Shown piece by piece: positions 53,401 to 62,411 of a stretch of 64,000 bases of DNA. The DNA lies in NCBI RefSeq assembly GCF_020805785.1, contig NZ_JAJGZV010000005.1, positions 186,001-250,000 of the forward strand, written 5' to 3'. Numbering within the stretch: position 1 is the first letter of the stretch; every line of letters begins with the position of its first letter. This DNA is from Flavobacterium chungbukense (GTDB lineage Bacteria > Bacteroidota > Bacteroidia > Flavobacteriales > Flavobacteriaceae). A program made the translations under genes and the position numbers. The notes under the pieces are model-generated. The model was not told the origin of the DNA and did not search any database. It saw only the letters and a list, made by a program, of their open reading frames with translations.

Positions 53401-56400
53401 GATGCTCTTGTTTTAACAGGAAGTACAATTTGTGTTTCACCTGGAGGTAACGGTACAATAACTTCTTCAACTTCAGCAACAGGAATAAATTACCAATTAT
53501 ATAATTCTAGTAATACAGCAGTTCAATCTGCAAAATCAGGAAATGGATCGGCTTTAACTTGGACAAATCTTGCAGCAGGAACTGGCTATTATGTAATTGG
53601 AACAAATACAACAACTACTTGTTCTTCTACTAGTAATAGTGTAAATGTTGCCACCACATTAAACCCAACAGCTCTTGTATTAACGGGAAGTGTAATTTGT
53701 GTTTCACCTGGAGGAAACGGAACTATTTCTTCTACAACTTCAGTAAATAATGTAAGTTATCAGTTATTTGATTCAAGTGATGTAACAGTTCAATCTGCAA
53801 AATCCGGTAACGGATCAGCATTAACTTGGACAAACCTTACTGCAGCCAACGGATATTATGTAGTTGCAACTAATGCGGCAAATTGTACTGTAAAAAGTAA
53901 TGTTGTCAATATAACAACTAATCCAAATCCGACAATTTCGATTGGAGGTACATTAACGGATTGTTTGACAACTACTTTAACTACAACAACCAATGCGAGC
54001 TCGCCAACTTATGTTTGGTATAAAAATAATGCTATAATTTCTAATGAAACATCATCTTCATTAGTTGTAAATTCTGATGGAGATTATAAAGTAAAAGTTA
54101 CGAATACTTCAACTGGATGTGAAGCTACCTCTGCTGTTTCAACAGTAAAAGTTAGTGATACAGAAAAGCCAGTTAAACCAGTTTTGGCTGATATTACAGC
54201 TGAATGTTCAGCAACAGTAACAGCTCCAACAACTACAGATAATTGTAGTGGAACTGTAACAGGAACAACTAGCGATCCATTGACTTATTCGACTCAGGGG
54301 AATTATACTATCAATTGGAGTTTTAATGATGGAAATGGAAACACAGAAACAGCAACTCAAAAAGTAATAATTAAAGACACTCAAAAACCATCAATTACTT
54401 GCCCTGCGACAGTTGTGGTTTCTGCTGACGCAAATTCATGTACAGCTACAAGTGTAATTTTAGGAAGTCCTGTAACATCTGACAACTGTGGAGGAACTGT
54501 AACAGTGACTAATAATGCACCATCAAGTTTTCCAATCGGAAATACAACAGTAACTTGGACTGCTACAGATGCAGCAGGAAATACGCAAACTTGTACGCAG
54601 ACAGTAACAGTAAACGATACTCAAAAACCATCAATTACTTGTCCAGCAACAGTTGTGGTTTCTACTGATGCAAATTCATGTGTTGCAACAGGTGTAACTT
54701 TAGGTACTCCTGTAACATCAGATAATTGCAACGGAACTGTAACAGTGACTAATAATGCACCGTCAAGTTTTTCAATCGGAAATACGACAGTAACTTGGAC
54801 GGCTACAGACGCAGCAGGAAACACTCAAACTTGTACTCAAGTAGTAAAAGTTGTAGGTCCGATTATATCCGATAAAGATACAGCATCGATAAATGGATAT
54901 AATGGAGGAACTGCTGTTTCAAATGTTTTATCAAACGATTTGCTTAATTGTAATGCAGTAGTTAGAAATGAGGTTGTTTTAACTTTGGATTCTGCTTTAC
55001 CTTCAGTCTTAACATTTGATATTGTAAGTGGAGAAGTTAAAGTTAAAGCAAACACGCCAGTAGGAACATATACATTTGATTATAAAATTTGTGAAGTTGC
55101 AAATACTTCAAATTGCAATTCTGCAACTGTAGAAATTACGGTTACGGCACCAGCAATCTTAGCGGTAAAAGAAAATTTAGGTCCGATCAACGGAAGCATT
55201 GGAGGAATAACAGCATCTCTTATCGGTTCTGATAAACTAAACGGTGTTCAGGCTGTTATCGGCACAAATGCAGGAGAAGTTGCCTTAATGGGAACAGCTC
55301 CAGCAGGATTAACCGTTAATTCAGACGGAACGGTGACTGTAAGCAAAGGCGTAAAAGCGGGAGACTACGATGTGGAATACACAATCTGCGACAACAACAA
55401 TGCAGGAAACTGCTCAACGGTTACTTCGACTGTAACTGTGACAGCGGCTGACTTAGTTGCGAATTTAGATAATGCAGGTTCGGTAATCGGAGGAAATGCT
55501 TCCCAAACCCTTATCAATGTTTTTGACAATGACACTAAAAACGGAGCAAAATTAGATCCGTCAGAAGTTAAACTGACAGCAGGCACAGACCCGAAAGGAT
55601 TTTTAACAATCGATTCAGACGGAAAAGCAGTTTTAGGCGCGAATGCTCCTGCAGGAAATTATGAGATAACTTATGAAATCTGCGAGCTTCTGAACCCTGG
55701 AAACTGCAGCACAAATAAAGTTCAGGTTACGGTTACTGCACCGGTAATTTTAGCAGTAAAAGAAAACTTAGGTCCCATCAACGGAAGCATTGGAGGAACA
55801 ACAGCATCGCTTATCGGTTCTGATAAACTGAACGGCGTTCAGGCTGTTATCGGAACAAATGCAGGAGAAGTTGCCTTAACGGGAACAGCTCCAGCAGGAT
55901 TAACCGTTAATTCAGACGGAACGGTGACTGTAAGCAAAGGCGTAAAAGCGGGAGACTACGATGTGGAATACACAATCTGCGACAACAACAATGCAGGAAA
56001 CTGCTCAACGGTTACTTCGACTGTAACTGTGACAGCGGCTGACTTAGTTGCGAATTTAGATAATGCAGGTTCGGTAATCGGAGGAAATGCTTCCCAAACC
56101 CTTATCAATGTTTTTGACAATGACACTAAAAACGGAGCAAAATTAGATCCGTCAGAAGTTAAACTGACAGCAGGCACAGACCCGAAAGGATTTTTAACAA
56201 TCGATGCAGACGGAAAAGCAGTTTTAGGCGCGAATGCTCCTGCAGGAAATTATGAGATCACTTATGAAATCTGCGAGCTTCTGAATCCTGGAAACTGCAA
56301 CACAAACAAAGTTCAGGTTACGGTTACAGCACCTGCAATCTTAGCAGTAAAAGAAAACTTAGGCCCGATCAACGGAAGCATTGGAGGAACAACAGCATCG

Positions 56401-59118
56401 CTTATCGGTTCTGATAAACTAAACGGCGTTCAGGCAGTTATCGGCACAAATGCAGGAGAAGTTGCCTTAACGGGAACAGCTCCAGCAGGATTGACAATTA
56501 ATGCAGACGGAACGGTGACTGTAGTCAAAGGCGTAAAAGCGGGAGACTACGATGTGGAATACACAATCTGCGACAACAACAATGCAGGAAACTGCTCAAC
56601 GGTTACTTCGACTGTAACTGTGACAGCGGCTGACTTAGTTTCGAATTTAGATAATGCAGGTTCGGTAATCGGAGGAAATGCTTCCCAAACCCTTATCAAT
56701 GTTTTTGACAATGACACTAAAAACGGAGCAAAATTAGATCCGTCAGAAGTTAAACTGACAGCAGGCACAGACCCGAAAGGATTTTTAATAATCGATGCAG
56801 ACGGAAAAGCAGTTTTAGGCGCGAATGCTCCTGCAGGAAATTATGAGATCACTTATGAAATCTGTGAGCTTCTGAACCCTTCAAACTGCAGCACAAATAA
56901 AGTTCAGGTTACGGTTACAGCACCGGTAATTGATGCAGTTTTAGATGTAATATCTTCTATCAATGGAAATATCGGAGGCACAACAGTTTCATTAATTAAA
57001 AATGATACTTTAAATGGAAATCCAATCATTGCAGGAACAGCTGCGGGAGAAGTTAGATTTAATATTGTTGGAACACTTCCAGCAGGATTAACATTAAACC
57101 CAGATTATACTATTACTGTTGCGCCAAATACGCCAGCAGGAAATTATAATGTAGAATACCGTATTTGTGACAATGTTAATTCAGGAAATTGTGATTCAGT
57201 AATTACTGTGGTAACAGTTACAGGCGGAAATCTTATAGCAAATCAAGATATTGTTCCTTCAGTAGTTGGTTCAAATGTTCCTCAAACATTAATCAATGTT
57301 TTTGCGAATGATACTAAAAATGGAAATGCATTAGTACCTTCAGATGTAAATCTTTCAGTTACAGCCGCAGATCTAAAAAGATATTTAACTATAGATGCAA
57401 ATGGAAATGCAATATTAGCTCCAAATGCGCCAGCAGGAAATTATGAATTGACATATACAATCTGTGAGAAATTGAATCCAAGTAATTGCAGTTCAAACAC
57501 AGTTAAAGTAATTGTTGATCTTCCAGTTATTGACGCAGTTGTAGACTCAATAACGCCAATTAATGGAAATATCGGAGGAACAACAGTTTCATTAATTAAA
57601 AATGATACTTTAAATGGAAATCCAATAATTGCAGGAACAGCTGCAGGAGAAGTTACATTTAATATTGTTGGAACACTTCCAGCAGGATTAACATTAAACC
57701 CAGATTATACTATTACTGTTGCCCCAAATACGCCAGCAGGAAATTATAATGTAGAATACCGTATTTGCGACAATGTTAATTCAGGAAATTGTGATTCAGT
57801 AATCTCCGTAATTACAGTAACAGGTGGAAATCTGGTAGCAAATCAAGACATTGTATCTTCTGTAATTGCTTCAAATGTAGCGCAAACATTAAACAATGTT
57901 TTTGCAAATGATACTAAAGATGGAAAAGCGCTGGTATCTTCAGATGTAAATCTTACTGTAGCGGTGGCAGATCCAAAAGGATATTTAACAGTTGATGCAA
58001 ACGGAAATGCAATATTAGCTCCAAATGCACCTGCAGGAGATTATGAATTGACTTATACAATCTGTGAGAAATTAAATCATTCAAACTGCAGTCAGGCTGT
58101 AGTTAAAGTTACAGTAATGAATAGAGTTGAACCAAGCCCTCCAACAACAAACGGAATTACATTAGGAGATGATAATAATGTTACTGCTGACGGAATTAAC
58201 GGTGCTCTGGAATTTGTTAATGTTTTAGAGAATGATTTTATAAACGGACAGCCAATCAATCCAGCAGACGTAACTATCAAACCATTAGGAAACAGTTCTT
58301 ATTTTGAATGGAATGCAGACGGAACTGTAAATGTTAAGCCAAATACACCTGGAGGAAGTTACGCAATTACGTATCAGGTTTGCGAAAAAGCAAATTCGAC
58401 AAATTGTTCGACAGCGGTTTTAAATGTTTTTGTTGAAGTTCCAGCAATTGCAATTGTCAAAAAAGCAGAATTTAATGATGAAAACAATAGCGGCTTTGCC
58501 AATGCGGGAGAAACAATTACGTATACGTTTACAGTAACCAATACAGGAAATGTTCCGCTAAACAATGTAATAGTAAAAGATCCATTAACAGGAGTAGTGG
58601 TTTCTGGACAAGCAATTTCTTTGGCAGTTGGAGAATCTAACAGTTCTAATTTCTCGGCAGTTTACAAGATAACGCAAGAAGATATTAATCTTACTAAAGT
58701 AACAAATCAAGCTACTGCGCAAGGAAGCAGTTCAAAAGGAGTTGTTGTAGAAGATTTGTCCGATCATTCAAGTAATACTGGAGATAACCCAACTGTAACA
58801 GAATTAGACGGATGCGCAATCAAAGTATTCAAAGCTTTCTCTCCAAATGGAGACAACAAGAATACAAGATTTTACATTAGAGGTATCGAATGCTATCCGA
58901 ATAATACAGTTGAAATTTATAACCGTTGGGGAGTATTGGTTTACAGTATAGATGGATATAATAACAATGACAGAGCTTTTGTTGGATATTCTAACGGACG
59001 TTCTACAATTAAACAGACAGAGGGTCTTCCGGTAGGAACTTATTTCTACATCTTGAAATATCAAGATAATGCTAATGGACCACATCAGGAATCAGGTTAC
59101 TTATATATCAACAAATAA
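50476..59118 (+). CDS. Giant repeat-built surface protein with T9SS type B C-terminal domain
   Basis: A 2,880-residue secreted protein; the ATG at 50476 is preferred to an in-frame TTG at 50470. It has a signal peptide (to about residue 30), then an L-type-lectin-like domain (33-300). Ig-like and FN3-like domains follow (304-890), then three 89-residue repeats (from 891), two HYR-type repeats of 80 residues (1302-1457), and a cadherin-like half-unit. Five tandem units of 197-200 residues come next (1559-2550), each two cadherin-like half-repeats with a YxIC motif. A DUF11-like domain (2656-2775) precedes the C-terminal domain (2778-2880, FSPNGDNKNT, YNRWGVLVY), which is the gliding-motility-associated/T9SS type B sorting domain. 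Probably an adhesin; the ligand is unknown. It heads a cassette with PorP/SprF- and PorE-like genes. Confidence 0.9.
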   Translation: MRNFTFKKFNLFKLFFLIFLFFITAQTRAQFPYSQSFKNSTAPGVLFGGEPVAFLTGGAGLRDGYNDANGSGYLRLTNRQGSQKGIVYSDMYSFPSAYGMTITFEYYTHSGNGADGIAFILFDATASPVAAGAFGGSLGYAQRNSETGFSKGYLGIGIDEYGNFSANNEGKSGGAPGGVLPSNVTLRGAGTGTSGYPHLISVKTTDLASSFNVAGGDRGATDNSKSGFRKMEVVLKPRADGGFFIDVYLTHGSVRELIINNYEYKTLAPSNLKFAISSSTGGSNNFHEIRNLNITVDKSTLLTPVANSDTFTGCIGLPATSGDITANDNGSVNTLGTINKSTVDLDPSVTGIQTSKTVADKGTFTYNSSTGAVTFTPLNNSVVGPVQINYTFNDTYDKTSNSSTITYNTYTAIANNTITAPSTSSFCTAPNDPGIITGSTATGGGSGLTYQWESSINNIDFNPIVGATSASYDPPSTSTTAYYRRVVSSTTCKDVSNTVSIVFGQASTPTATAATAITCNSFTANWNAVANATSYGLAVSRNSNFNTPEGDLDGRNLNSSSTSFNVTGLISGQTYYFRVLSYNSCGAGPTASNVITVTVGNGSVAGTISAAQTICSGTAPQDLTLTGYTGTIQWQSSANNSTFNDIIGATNAVLTSAQMGTLTANTYYRAVVKSGLCTAANSASVLITISPVPSLGTISQAAITCEGAPARINLKGLLPSTTSTIAYSIDGVAQTPVTGVAADGSGNGFFETGVLTAVNNGKTLRVTTVTTTNATPSCTSTVNRDVTLSINASSVGGTIASVAAICSGTSPANLVLSGNNGSVIRWQKSTDSGFSTRTDINITSTTLTSANIGNLTASTYFRAIVQNGDCAAVFSDAVLVTVNALPAVLSLTGSTICVLPGGNGTIASSTSASGISYQLYNSSNTAVQSAKSGNGSALTWTSLVAGNGYYVIGRNTTTSCTSTSGTVNVATNPNPDALVLTGSTICVSPGGNGTITSSTSATGINYQLYNSSNTAVQSAKSGNGSALTWTNLAAGTGYYVIGTNTTTTCSSTSNSVNVATTLNPTALVLTGSVICVSPGGNGTISSTTSVNNVSYQLFDSSDVTVQSAKSGNGSALTWTNLTAANGYYVVATNAANCTVKSNVVNITTNPNPTISIGGTLTDCLTTTLTTTTNASSPTYVWYKNNAIISNETSSSLVVNSDGDYKVKVTNTSTGCEATSAVSTVKVSDTEKPVKPVLADITAECSATVTAPTTTDNCSGTVTGTTSDPLTYSTQGNYTINWSFNDGNGNTETATQKVIIKDTQKPSITCPATVVVSADANSCTATSVILGSPVTSDNCGGTVTVTNNAPSSFPIGNTTVTWTATDAAGNTQTCTQTVTVNDTQKPSITCPATVVVSTDANSCVATGVTLGTPVTSDNCNGTVTVTNNAPSSFSIGNTTVTWTATDAAGNTQTCTQVVKVVGPIISDKDTASINGYNGGTAVSNVLSNDLLNCNAVVRNEVVLTLDSALPSVLTFDIVSGEVKVKANTPVGTYTFDYKICEVANTSNCNSATVEITVTAPAILAVKENLGPINGSIGGITASLIGSDKLNGVQAVIGTNAGEVALMGTAPAGLTVNSDGTVTVSKGVKAGDYDVEYTICDNNNAGNCSTVTSTVTVTAADLVANLDNAGSVIGGNASQTLINVFDNDTKNGAKLDPSEVKLTAGTDPKGFLTIDSDGKAVLGANAPAGNYEITYEICELLNPGNCSTNKVQVTVTAPVILAVKENLGPINGSIGGTTASLIGSDKLNGVQAVIGTNAGEVALTGTAPAGLTVNSDGTVTVSKGVKAGDYDVEYTICDNNNAGNCSTVTSTVTVTAADLVANLDNAGSVIGGNASQTLINVFDNDTKNGAKLDPSEVKLTAGTDPKGFLTIDADGKAVLGANAPAGNYEITYEICELLNPGNCNTNKVQVTVTAPAILAVKENLGPINGSIGGTTASLIGSDKLNGVQAVIGTNAGEVALTGTAPAGLTINADGTVTVVKGVKAGDYDVEYTICDNNNAGNCSTVTSTVTVTAADLVSNLDNAGSVIGGNASQTLINVFDNDTKNGAKLDPSEVKLTAGTDPKGFLIIDADGKAVLGANAPAGNYEITYEICELLNPSNCSTNKVQVTVTAPVIDAVLDVISSINGNIGGTTVSLIKNDTLNGNPIIAGTAAGEVRFNIVGTLPAGLTLNPDYTITVAPNTPAGNYNVEYRICDNVNSGNCDSVITVVTVTGGNLIANQDIVPSVVGSNVPQTLINVFANDTKNGNALVPSDVNLSVTAADLKRYLTIDANGNAILAPNAPAGNYELTYTICEKLNPSNCSSNTVKVIVDLPVIDAVVDSITPINGNIGGTTVSLIKNDTLNGNPIIAGTAAGEVTFNIVGTLPAGLTLNPDYTITVAPNTPAGNYNVEYRICDNVNSGNCDSVISVITVTGGNLVANQDIVSSVIASNVAQTLNNVFANDTKDGKALVSSDVNLTVAVADPKGYLTVDANGNAILAPNAPAGDYELTYTICEKLNHSNCSQAVVKVTVMNRVEPSPPTTNGITLGDDNNVTADGINGALEFVNVLENDFINGQPINPADVTIKPLGNSSYFEWNADGTVNVKPNTPGGSYAITYQVCEKANSTNCSTAVLNVFVEVPAIAIVKKAEFNDENNSGFANAGETITYTFTVTNTGNVPLNNVIVKDPLTGVVVSGQAISLAVGESNSSNFSAVYKITQEDINLTKVTNQATAQGSSSKGVVVEDLSDHSSNTGDNPTVTELDGCAIKVFKAFSPNGDNKNTRFYIRGIECYPNNTVEIYNRWGVLVYSIDGYNNNDRAFVGYSNGRSTIKQTEGLPVGTYFYILKYQDNANGPHQESGYLYINK
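53146..53946 (+). repeat. Three 267-bp in-frame tandem repeats in the giant gene
   Basis: Unit starts at 53146, 53413 and 53680, exact period 267 bp (89 residues), each with a LTGSTIC- or LTGSVIC-like start. They encode Ig-like domains. Confidence 0.85.
54381..54850 (+). repeat. Two 240-bp in-frame repeats (HYR domains)
   Basis: Units start at about 54381 and 54621, 240 bp (80 residues) apart, each beginning with a QKPSITCPATVVVS stretch and ending in WTATDAAGNTQTC. Confidence 0.85.
55150..56922 (+). repeat. Three near-identical 591-bp tandem units in the giant gene
   Basis: Units begin at 55150, 55741 and 56332, exact 591-bp period (197 residues). They differ at few bases. Their synonymous choices are visibly GC-richer (AAC, GAC, TGC codons) than in the neighbouring gene parts. 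Two further units of 600 bp (56923-57522 and 57523-58122) have diverged and have ordinary AT-rich codons. Confidence 0.93.
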
Positions 59119-59126
59119 TATAGATT

Positions 59127-59154
59127 ACGGCTTAGTAAATCTAGGCCGTTTTTA
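59127..59154 (+). terminator. Terminator-like hairpin between giant gene and porP-like gene
   Basis: Stem with arms ACGGCTTAG and CTAGGCCGT, imperfect by one bulge or wobble, followed by five T, in the 47-bp gap. It could reduce transcription of the outer membrane partner relative to the adhesin. Confidence 0.6.
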
Positions 59155-59165
59155 AAGCTTTAAAA

Positions 59166-60077
59166 ATGAAAAGATTAATCATATTTTTTATGTTTTTTTC
59201 GATTGTGTCTAATGCGCAGCAAGATGCACAGTTTACACAATATATGTACAACACAATCGAAGTCAATCCAGCTTACGCAGGTTCTAGAGGGGTTTTGAGC
59301 GTTTTTGGTTTATACCGTACACAATGGGTAGGATTAGAAGGTGCGCCTCAAACAAGTACTTTTTCTGTAAATACACCTTTAAATAATAGTGATTTAGGAC
59401 TTGGAGTTTCTTTAGTTAATGACAAAATTGGACCAACAACAGAAAATACTTTATCTGCCGATTTATCATATACAATTCCTACTTCAGAATCATGGAATTT
59501 GTCTTTTGGTATAAAAGGAACTGCAAACCTTTTCAATTTAGATGTGAATAAATTAAGCATGGAAGATCAAGATGATCAGCAGTTTCAAAACCTAAAAAAT
59601 AAGTTTTCTCCAAATGTTGGAGCAGGACTTTATTTTCATTCAGACCGTGCTTATATCGGATTATCTGTTCCAAATTTTATAGAAACAAACCGTTATGACT
59701 CAGATGATACGGCAATCTTTAAAGAAAAAATTAATTATTATTTGATAGCAGGATATGTATTTAATCTCGATCGATTAGAATATATTAAGTTCAAACCAGC
59801 TTTAATGACTAAAATGGTAGAAGGAGCTCCTTTACAAGTCGATGTTTCAGGAAATTTTATGTTCAATGATAAATTTGTTTTAGGTCTTGCTTATCGCTGG
59901 AGCGCTTCTGTAAGTGCAATGGCAGGATTTCAAGTTACAAAAGGAATGTATTTAGGTTACGGTTACGATCACGAAACTACACAATTAAAAAAATACAATT
60001 CTGGATCTCATGAAATCTTCTTAAGATTCGATTTCTTTAATAATTATAATAAAATGATATCTCCAAGGTTCTTTTAA
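59166..60077 (+). CDS. PorP/SprF-family type IX secretion outer membrane protein
   Basis: A 303-residue protein with a signal peptide (ends near VSNAQ). The PorP/SprF family start QDAQFTQYMYNTIEVNPAYAGSRG is present and beta-barrel-like alternation continues to the C-terminal FFNNYNKMISPRFF. In Flavobacterium, SprF-like proteins are paired with and needed for secretion of individual type B C-terminal domain proteins. Here the gene directly follows one such gene, so it is probably the dedicated partner. Its stop overlaps the next start (TAATG). Confidence 0.93.
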   Translation: MKRLIIFFMFFSIVSNAQQDAQFTQYMYNTIEVNPAYAGSRGVLSVFGLYRTQWVGLEGAPQTSTFSVNTPLNNSDLGLGVSLVNDKIGPTTENTLSADLSYTIPTSESWNLSFGIKGTANLFNLDVNKLSMEDQDDQQFQNLKNKFSPNVGAGLYFHSDRAYIGLSVPNFIETNRYDSDDTAIFKEKINYYLIAGYVFNLDRLEYIKFKPALMTKMVEGAPLQVDVSGNFMFNDKFVLGLAYRWSASVSAMAGFQVTKGMYLGYGYDHETTQLKKYNSGSHEIFLRFDFFNNYNKMISPRFF

Positions 60078-62095
60078 TGAAAACTATGAAACTCAAGAAA
60101 ATAATTTTAATCGTTTTACTGTGTAACTTTTTTTCAAATGTGAATGCTCAAAAAACATTCACGAATATGAACGTAAAATACGCAGATAAAAAGTATGAAG
60201 AATACGCTTACGCGGATGCTATAAAAGCGTATGAAAGCGTAATTGAACAAGAAAGTAATAACGAAGGCGTAGTAAAACGTCTGGCAAATTCATATTATTT
60301 TAATGGAGAATTGACTAGTGCTTTAAAATGGTACAATCAATTATTTCAAATTAATGAAGACCAAGAATCAGAATATTTTTATCGTTATGCACAATGTTTA
60401 AAATCGGCTGGAAATTATCGTAAATCTGATGAAGTTTTAGTGAAATTCAATCAAAAAGCTGTCTCAGAAAAAAGATCTGATTTAATTAGAAATGACAAAA
60501 ATTATCTGGAAGTAATAAAGGAAAATTCTGGGCGATTTCAAATTGGAGATGCAGGAGTTAATTCTCGTTTTTCAGATTATGGAAGCGCTGTTTACAACAA
60601 TAAAATAATTTTTACTTCTGCGCGAGATACAGGCGGAGTTGTTAAAACAAATTTTCAATGGACAAACAGATCTTTCTCTAGATTATACAGCGCTGTTTTA
60701 TTGCCTGATGGAAGTATCGGAACGCCAGAACTTTTTATAAAAAGAAAAAAAGATAAGTTCAATGAATCTACACCAATTTTTACAAAAGATGGAAGAACAA
60801 TGTATTTCACGCGAAATAATTTCACCGATGGAAAAAGAGGACAGAATGATAAAAATGTTACGCTTTTAAAATTGTATAAAGCAGATTTAATTGATAACGA
60901 ATGGAAGAACATCAGAGAACTTCCTTTTAATAGTGACCAATACAGTACTGCGCATCCTGCTTTAAGTATGGATGAGAAATTTTTATATTTCGCGTCAGAT
61001 ATGCCTGGAACATTTGGTCAGTCAGATATCTATAAAGTTGCTATTAATGAAGATGGCACTTTTGGAAAACCAGAAAACTTAGGTCCAGAAATTAATACGG
61101 AAGGCAGAGAAACATTTCCTTTTATTTCTGGAGAAAATGAACTTTATTTCGCTTCAGATGGGCGTCCAGGTTTAGGCGGTTTGGATATTTTTGCTTCGAG
61201 AATAAAAGCAAACGGAAGTTATGATGAAGTTTTAAATATCGGAGAACCAGTAAATAGTAAGCAAGATGATTTTGCTTTCAGCATTGATAGTAGAACTAGA
61301 AGCGGCTATTTTTCTTCAAACAGAGAAAGCAGCCAAGGTTTAGACGATATTTATAGATTTACAGAAACCAGAAGATTAATTTGTGAGCAGAATTTAACTG
61401 GAACAGTAACTGATTCTGAATCGAATGCAGTATTGGCAAATACAGCTCTGACTTTATTCAACGAAAAATTTGATCCGGTTGGAACAATTACCACAGATGA
61501 AAAAGGGAATTATGTTTTTCCAACTGTAAAATGTGGTAAAAAATATACCATTAGAACGGCTAAAACAGATTATAATGCCAAAGAAGTTTCGGTAAACATT
61601 TTAAGAGATCAAGAAACTACTTTAATGATTGCTTTAAACAAAGTATTTGTTCCTTTAACAGCAAAAACCGTAGCCACTAAAAGAGTCAATATTAGTCCTG
61701 TAAAATTGGGCTCAATGAAAGTTGGAGTAGATGTAGCAAAACTTTTAAATCTTCCTATGAATTTTTTTGATTTAGGAAAAGCTACTATCAAAAAAACATC
61801 AGAACCGCAACTGATGAAAGTGGTAAATCTTTTAAAAGAATATCCAGACATGAAACTCGATATTCGTTCGCATACAGACAGCCGTTCTTCTTCAGAAAGC
61901 AATCAAATTCTTTCGGACATGAGAGCGTTGTCAACAAAAAAATGGCTAGTACAAAAAGGAATTAGTGAAGACCGATTATCAGCAAAAGGTTACGGAGAAA
62001 CACAATTGGTAAATAAATGTGCAGATGGCGTAAAATGTACCGAACAACAACACATGCAAAATAGAAGAAGTGAATTTATTATTGTAGCAATGTAA
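60077..62095 (+). CDS. PorE-like OmpA-family protein (TPR, WD40-like, OmpA domains)
   Basis: A 672-residue periplasmic protein. A signal peptide is followed by TPR-like repeats (about residues 25-140), a PD40/WD40-like propeller (about 165-430, with TPIFTKDGRTMYFTR and YFASDMPG), a carboxypeptidase regulatory-like domain (about 445-520), and an OmpA peptidoglycan-binding domain (about 565-672, DIRSHTDSRSSSESN). This order matches PorE-type proteins, which link type IX secretion components to peptidoglycan. It overlaps the porP-like gene by one base. It probably anchors the cassette's secretion machine to the wall. Confidence 0.9.
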   Translation: MKTMKLKKIILIVLLCNFFSNVNAQKTFTNMNVKYADKKYEEYAYADAIKAYESVIEQESNNEGVVKRLANSYYFNGELTSALKWYNQLFQINEDQESEYFYRYAQCLKSAGNYRKSDEVLVKFNQKAVSEKRSDLIRNDKNYLEVIKENSGRFQIGDAGVNSRFSDYGSAVYNNKIIFTSARDTGGVVKTNFQWTNRSFSRLYSAVLLPDGSIGTPELFIKRKKDKFNESTPIFTKDGRTMYFTRNNFTDGKRGQNDKNVTLLKLYKADLIDNEWKNIRELPFNSDQYSTAHPALSMDEKFLYFASDMPGTFGQSDIYKVAINEDGTFGKPENLGPEINTEGRETFPFISGENELYFASDGRPGLGGLDIFASRIKANGSYDEVLNIGEPVNSKQDDFAFSIDSRTRSGYFSSNRESSQGLDDIYRFTETRRLICEQNLTGTVTDSESNAVLANTALTLFNEKFDPVGTITTDEKGNYVFPTVKCGKKYTIRTAKTDYNAKEVSVNILRDQETTLMIALNKVFVPLTAKTVATKRVNISPVKLGSMKVGVDVAKLLNLPMNFFDLGKATIKKTSEPQLMKVVNLLKEYPDMKLDIRSHTDSRSSSESNQILSDMRALSTKKWLVQKGISEDRLSAKGYGETQLVNKCADGVKCTEQQHMQNRRSEFIIVAM

Positions 62096-62117
62096 AATAA
62101 CTTTCTTAAAAATTATT

Positions 62118-62153
62118 AAAACCCTTTTCTAAATTTTAGAAAAGGGTTTTTAT
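62118..62153 (+). terminator. Terminator of the T9SS cassette
   Basis: Near-perfect 16-bp palindrome AAAACCCTTTTCTAAA / TTTAGAAAAGGGTTTT with T-tract. It is the first part of the 316-bp gene-free stretch 62096-62411. The rest (about 62154-62411) is AT-rich and should hold the CBS gene promoter, but I see no clear -7 box. Confidence 0.9.
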
Positions 62154-62411
62154 TTTTTAAATATTTTTCTATAAATATTTCACCACTAAACAATTTCAAC
62201 TGATTAATGTTGAAAAATTTGTAAACGTTAAAAAATCTAATTTTCATCAAAAAACAATTCTAAAAAATTTCATTCTTTACACTATAATTTTGAAAATTTA
62301 AGTTCTCATGTATTATGTTTAAAATGAATAAGTTGGGTTTTTAAAAAATCGATTTCGTTGCAGATCGTGTTTGTTTTTATTATAACTTTATAAACCTAAA
62401 AATTTTTCATT

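Noticed and set aside
55365..56768. Three antisense reading frames of 73 residues repeated at 591-bp intervals
   Set aside because: They are mirror images of the 591-bp coding repeats on the plus strand, with no promoter or family resemblance.
53146..58122. Regular repeats that could suggest a CRISPR array
   Set aside because: They are 240-600 bp long, in frame, and encode Ig- or cadherin-like domains. No short repeats with unique spacers of about 30 bp are seen in the window, and no cas genes.
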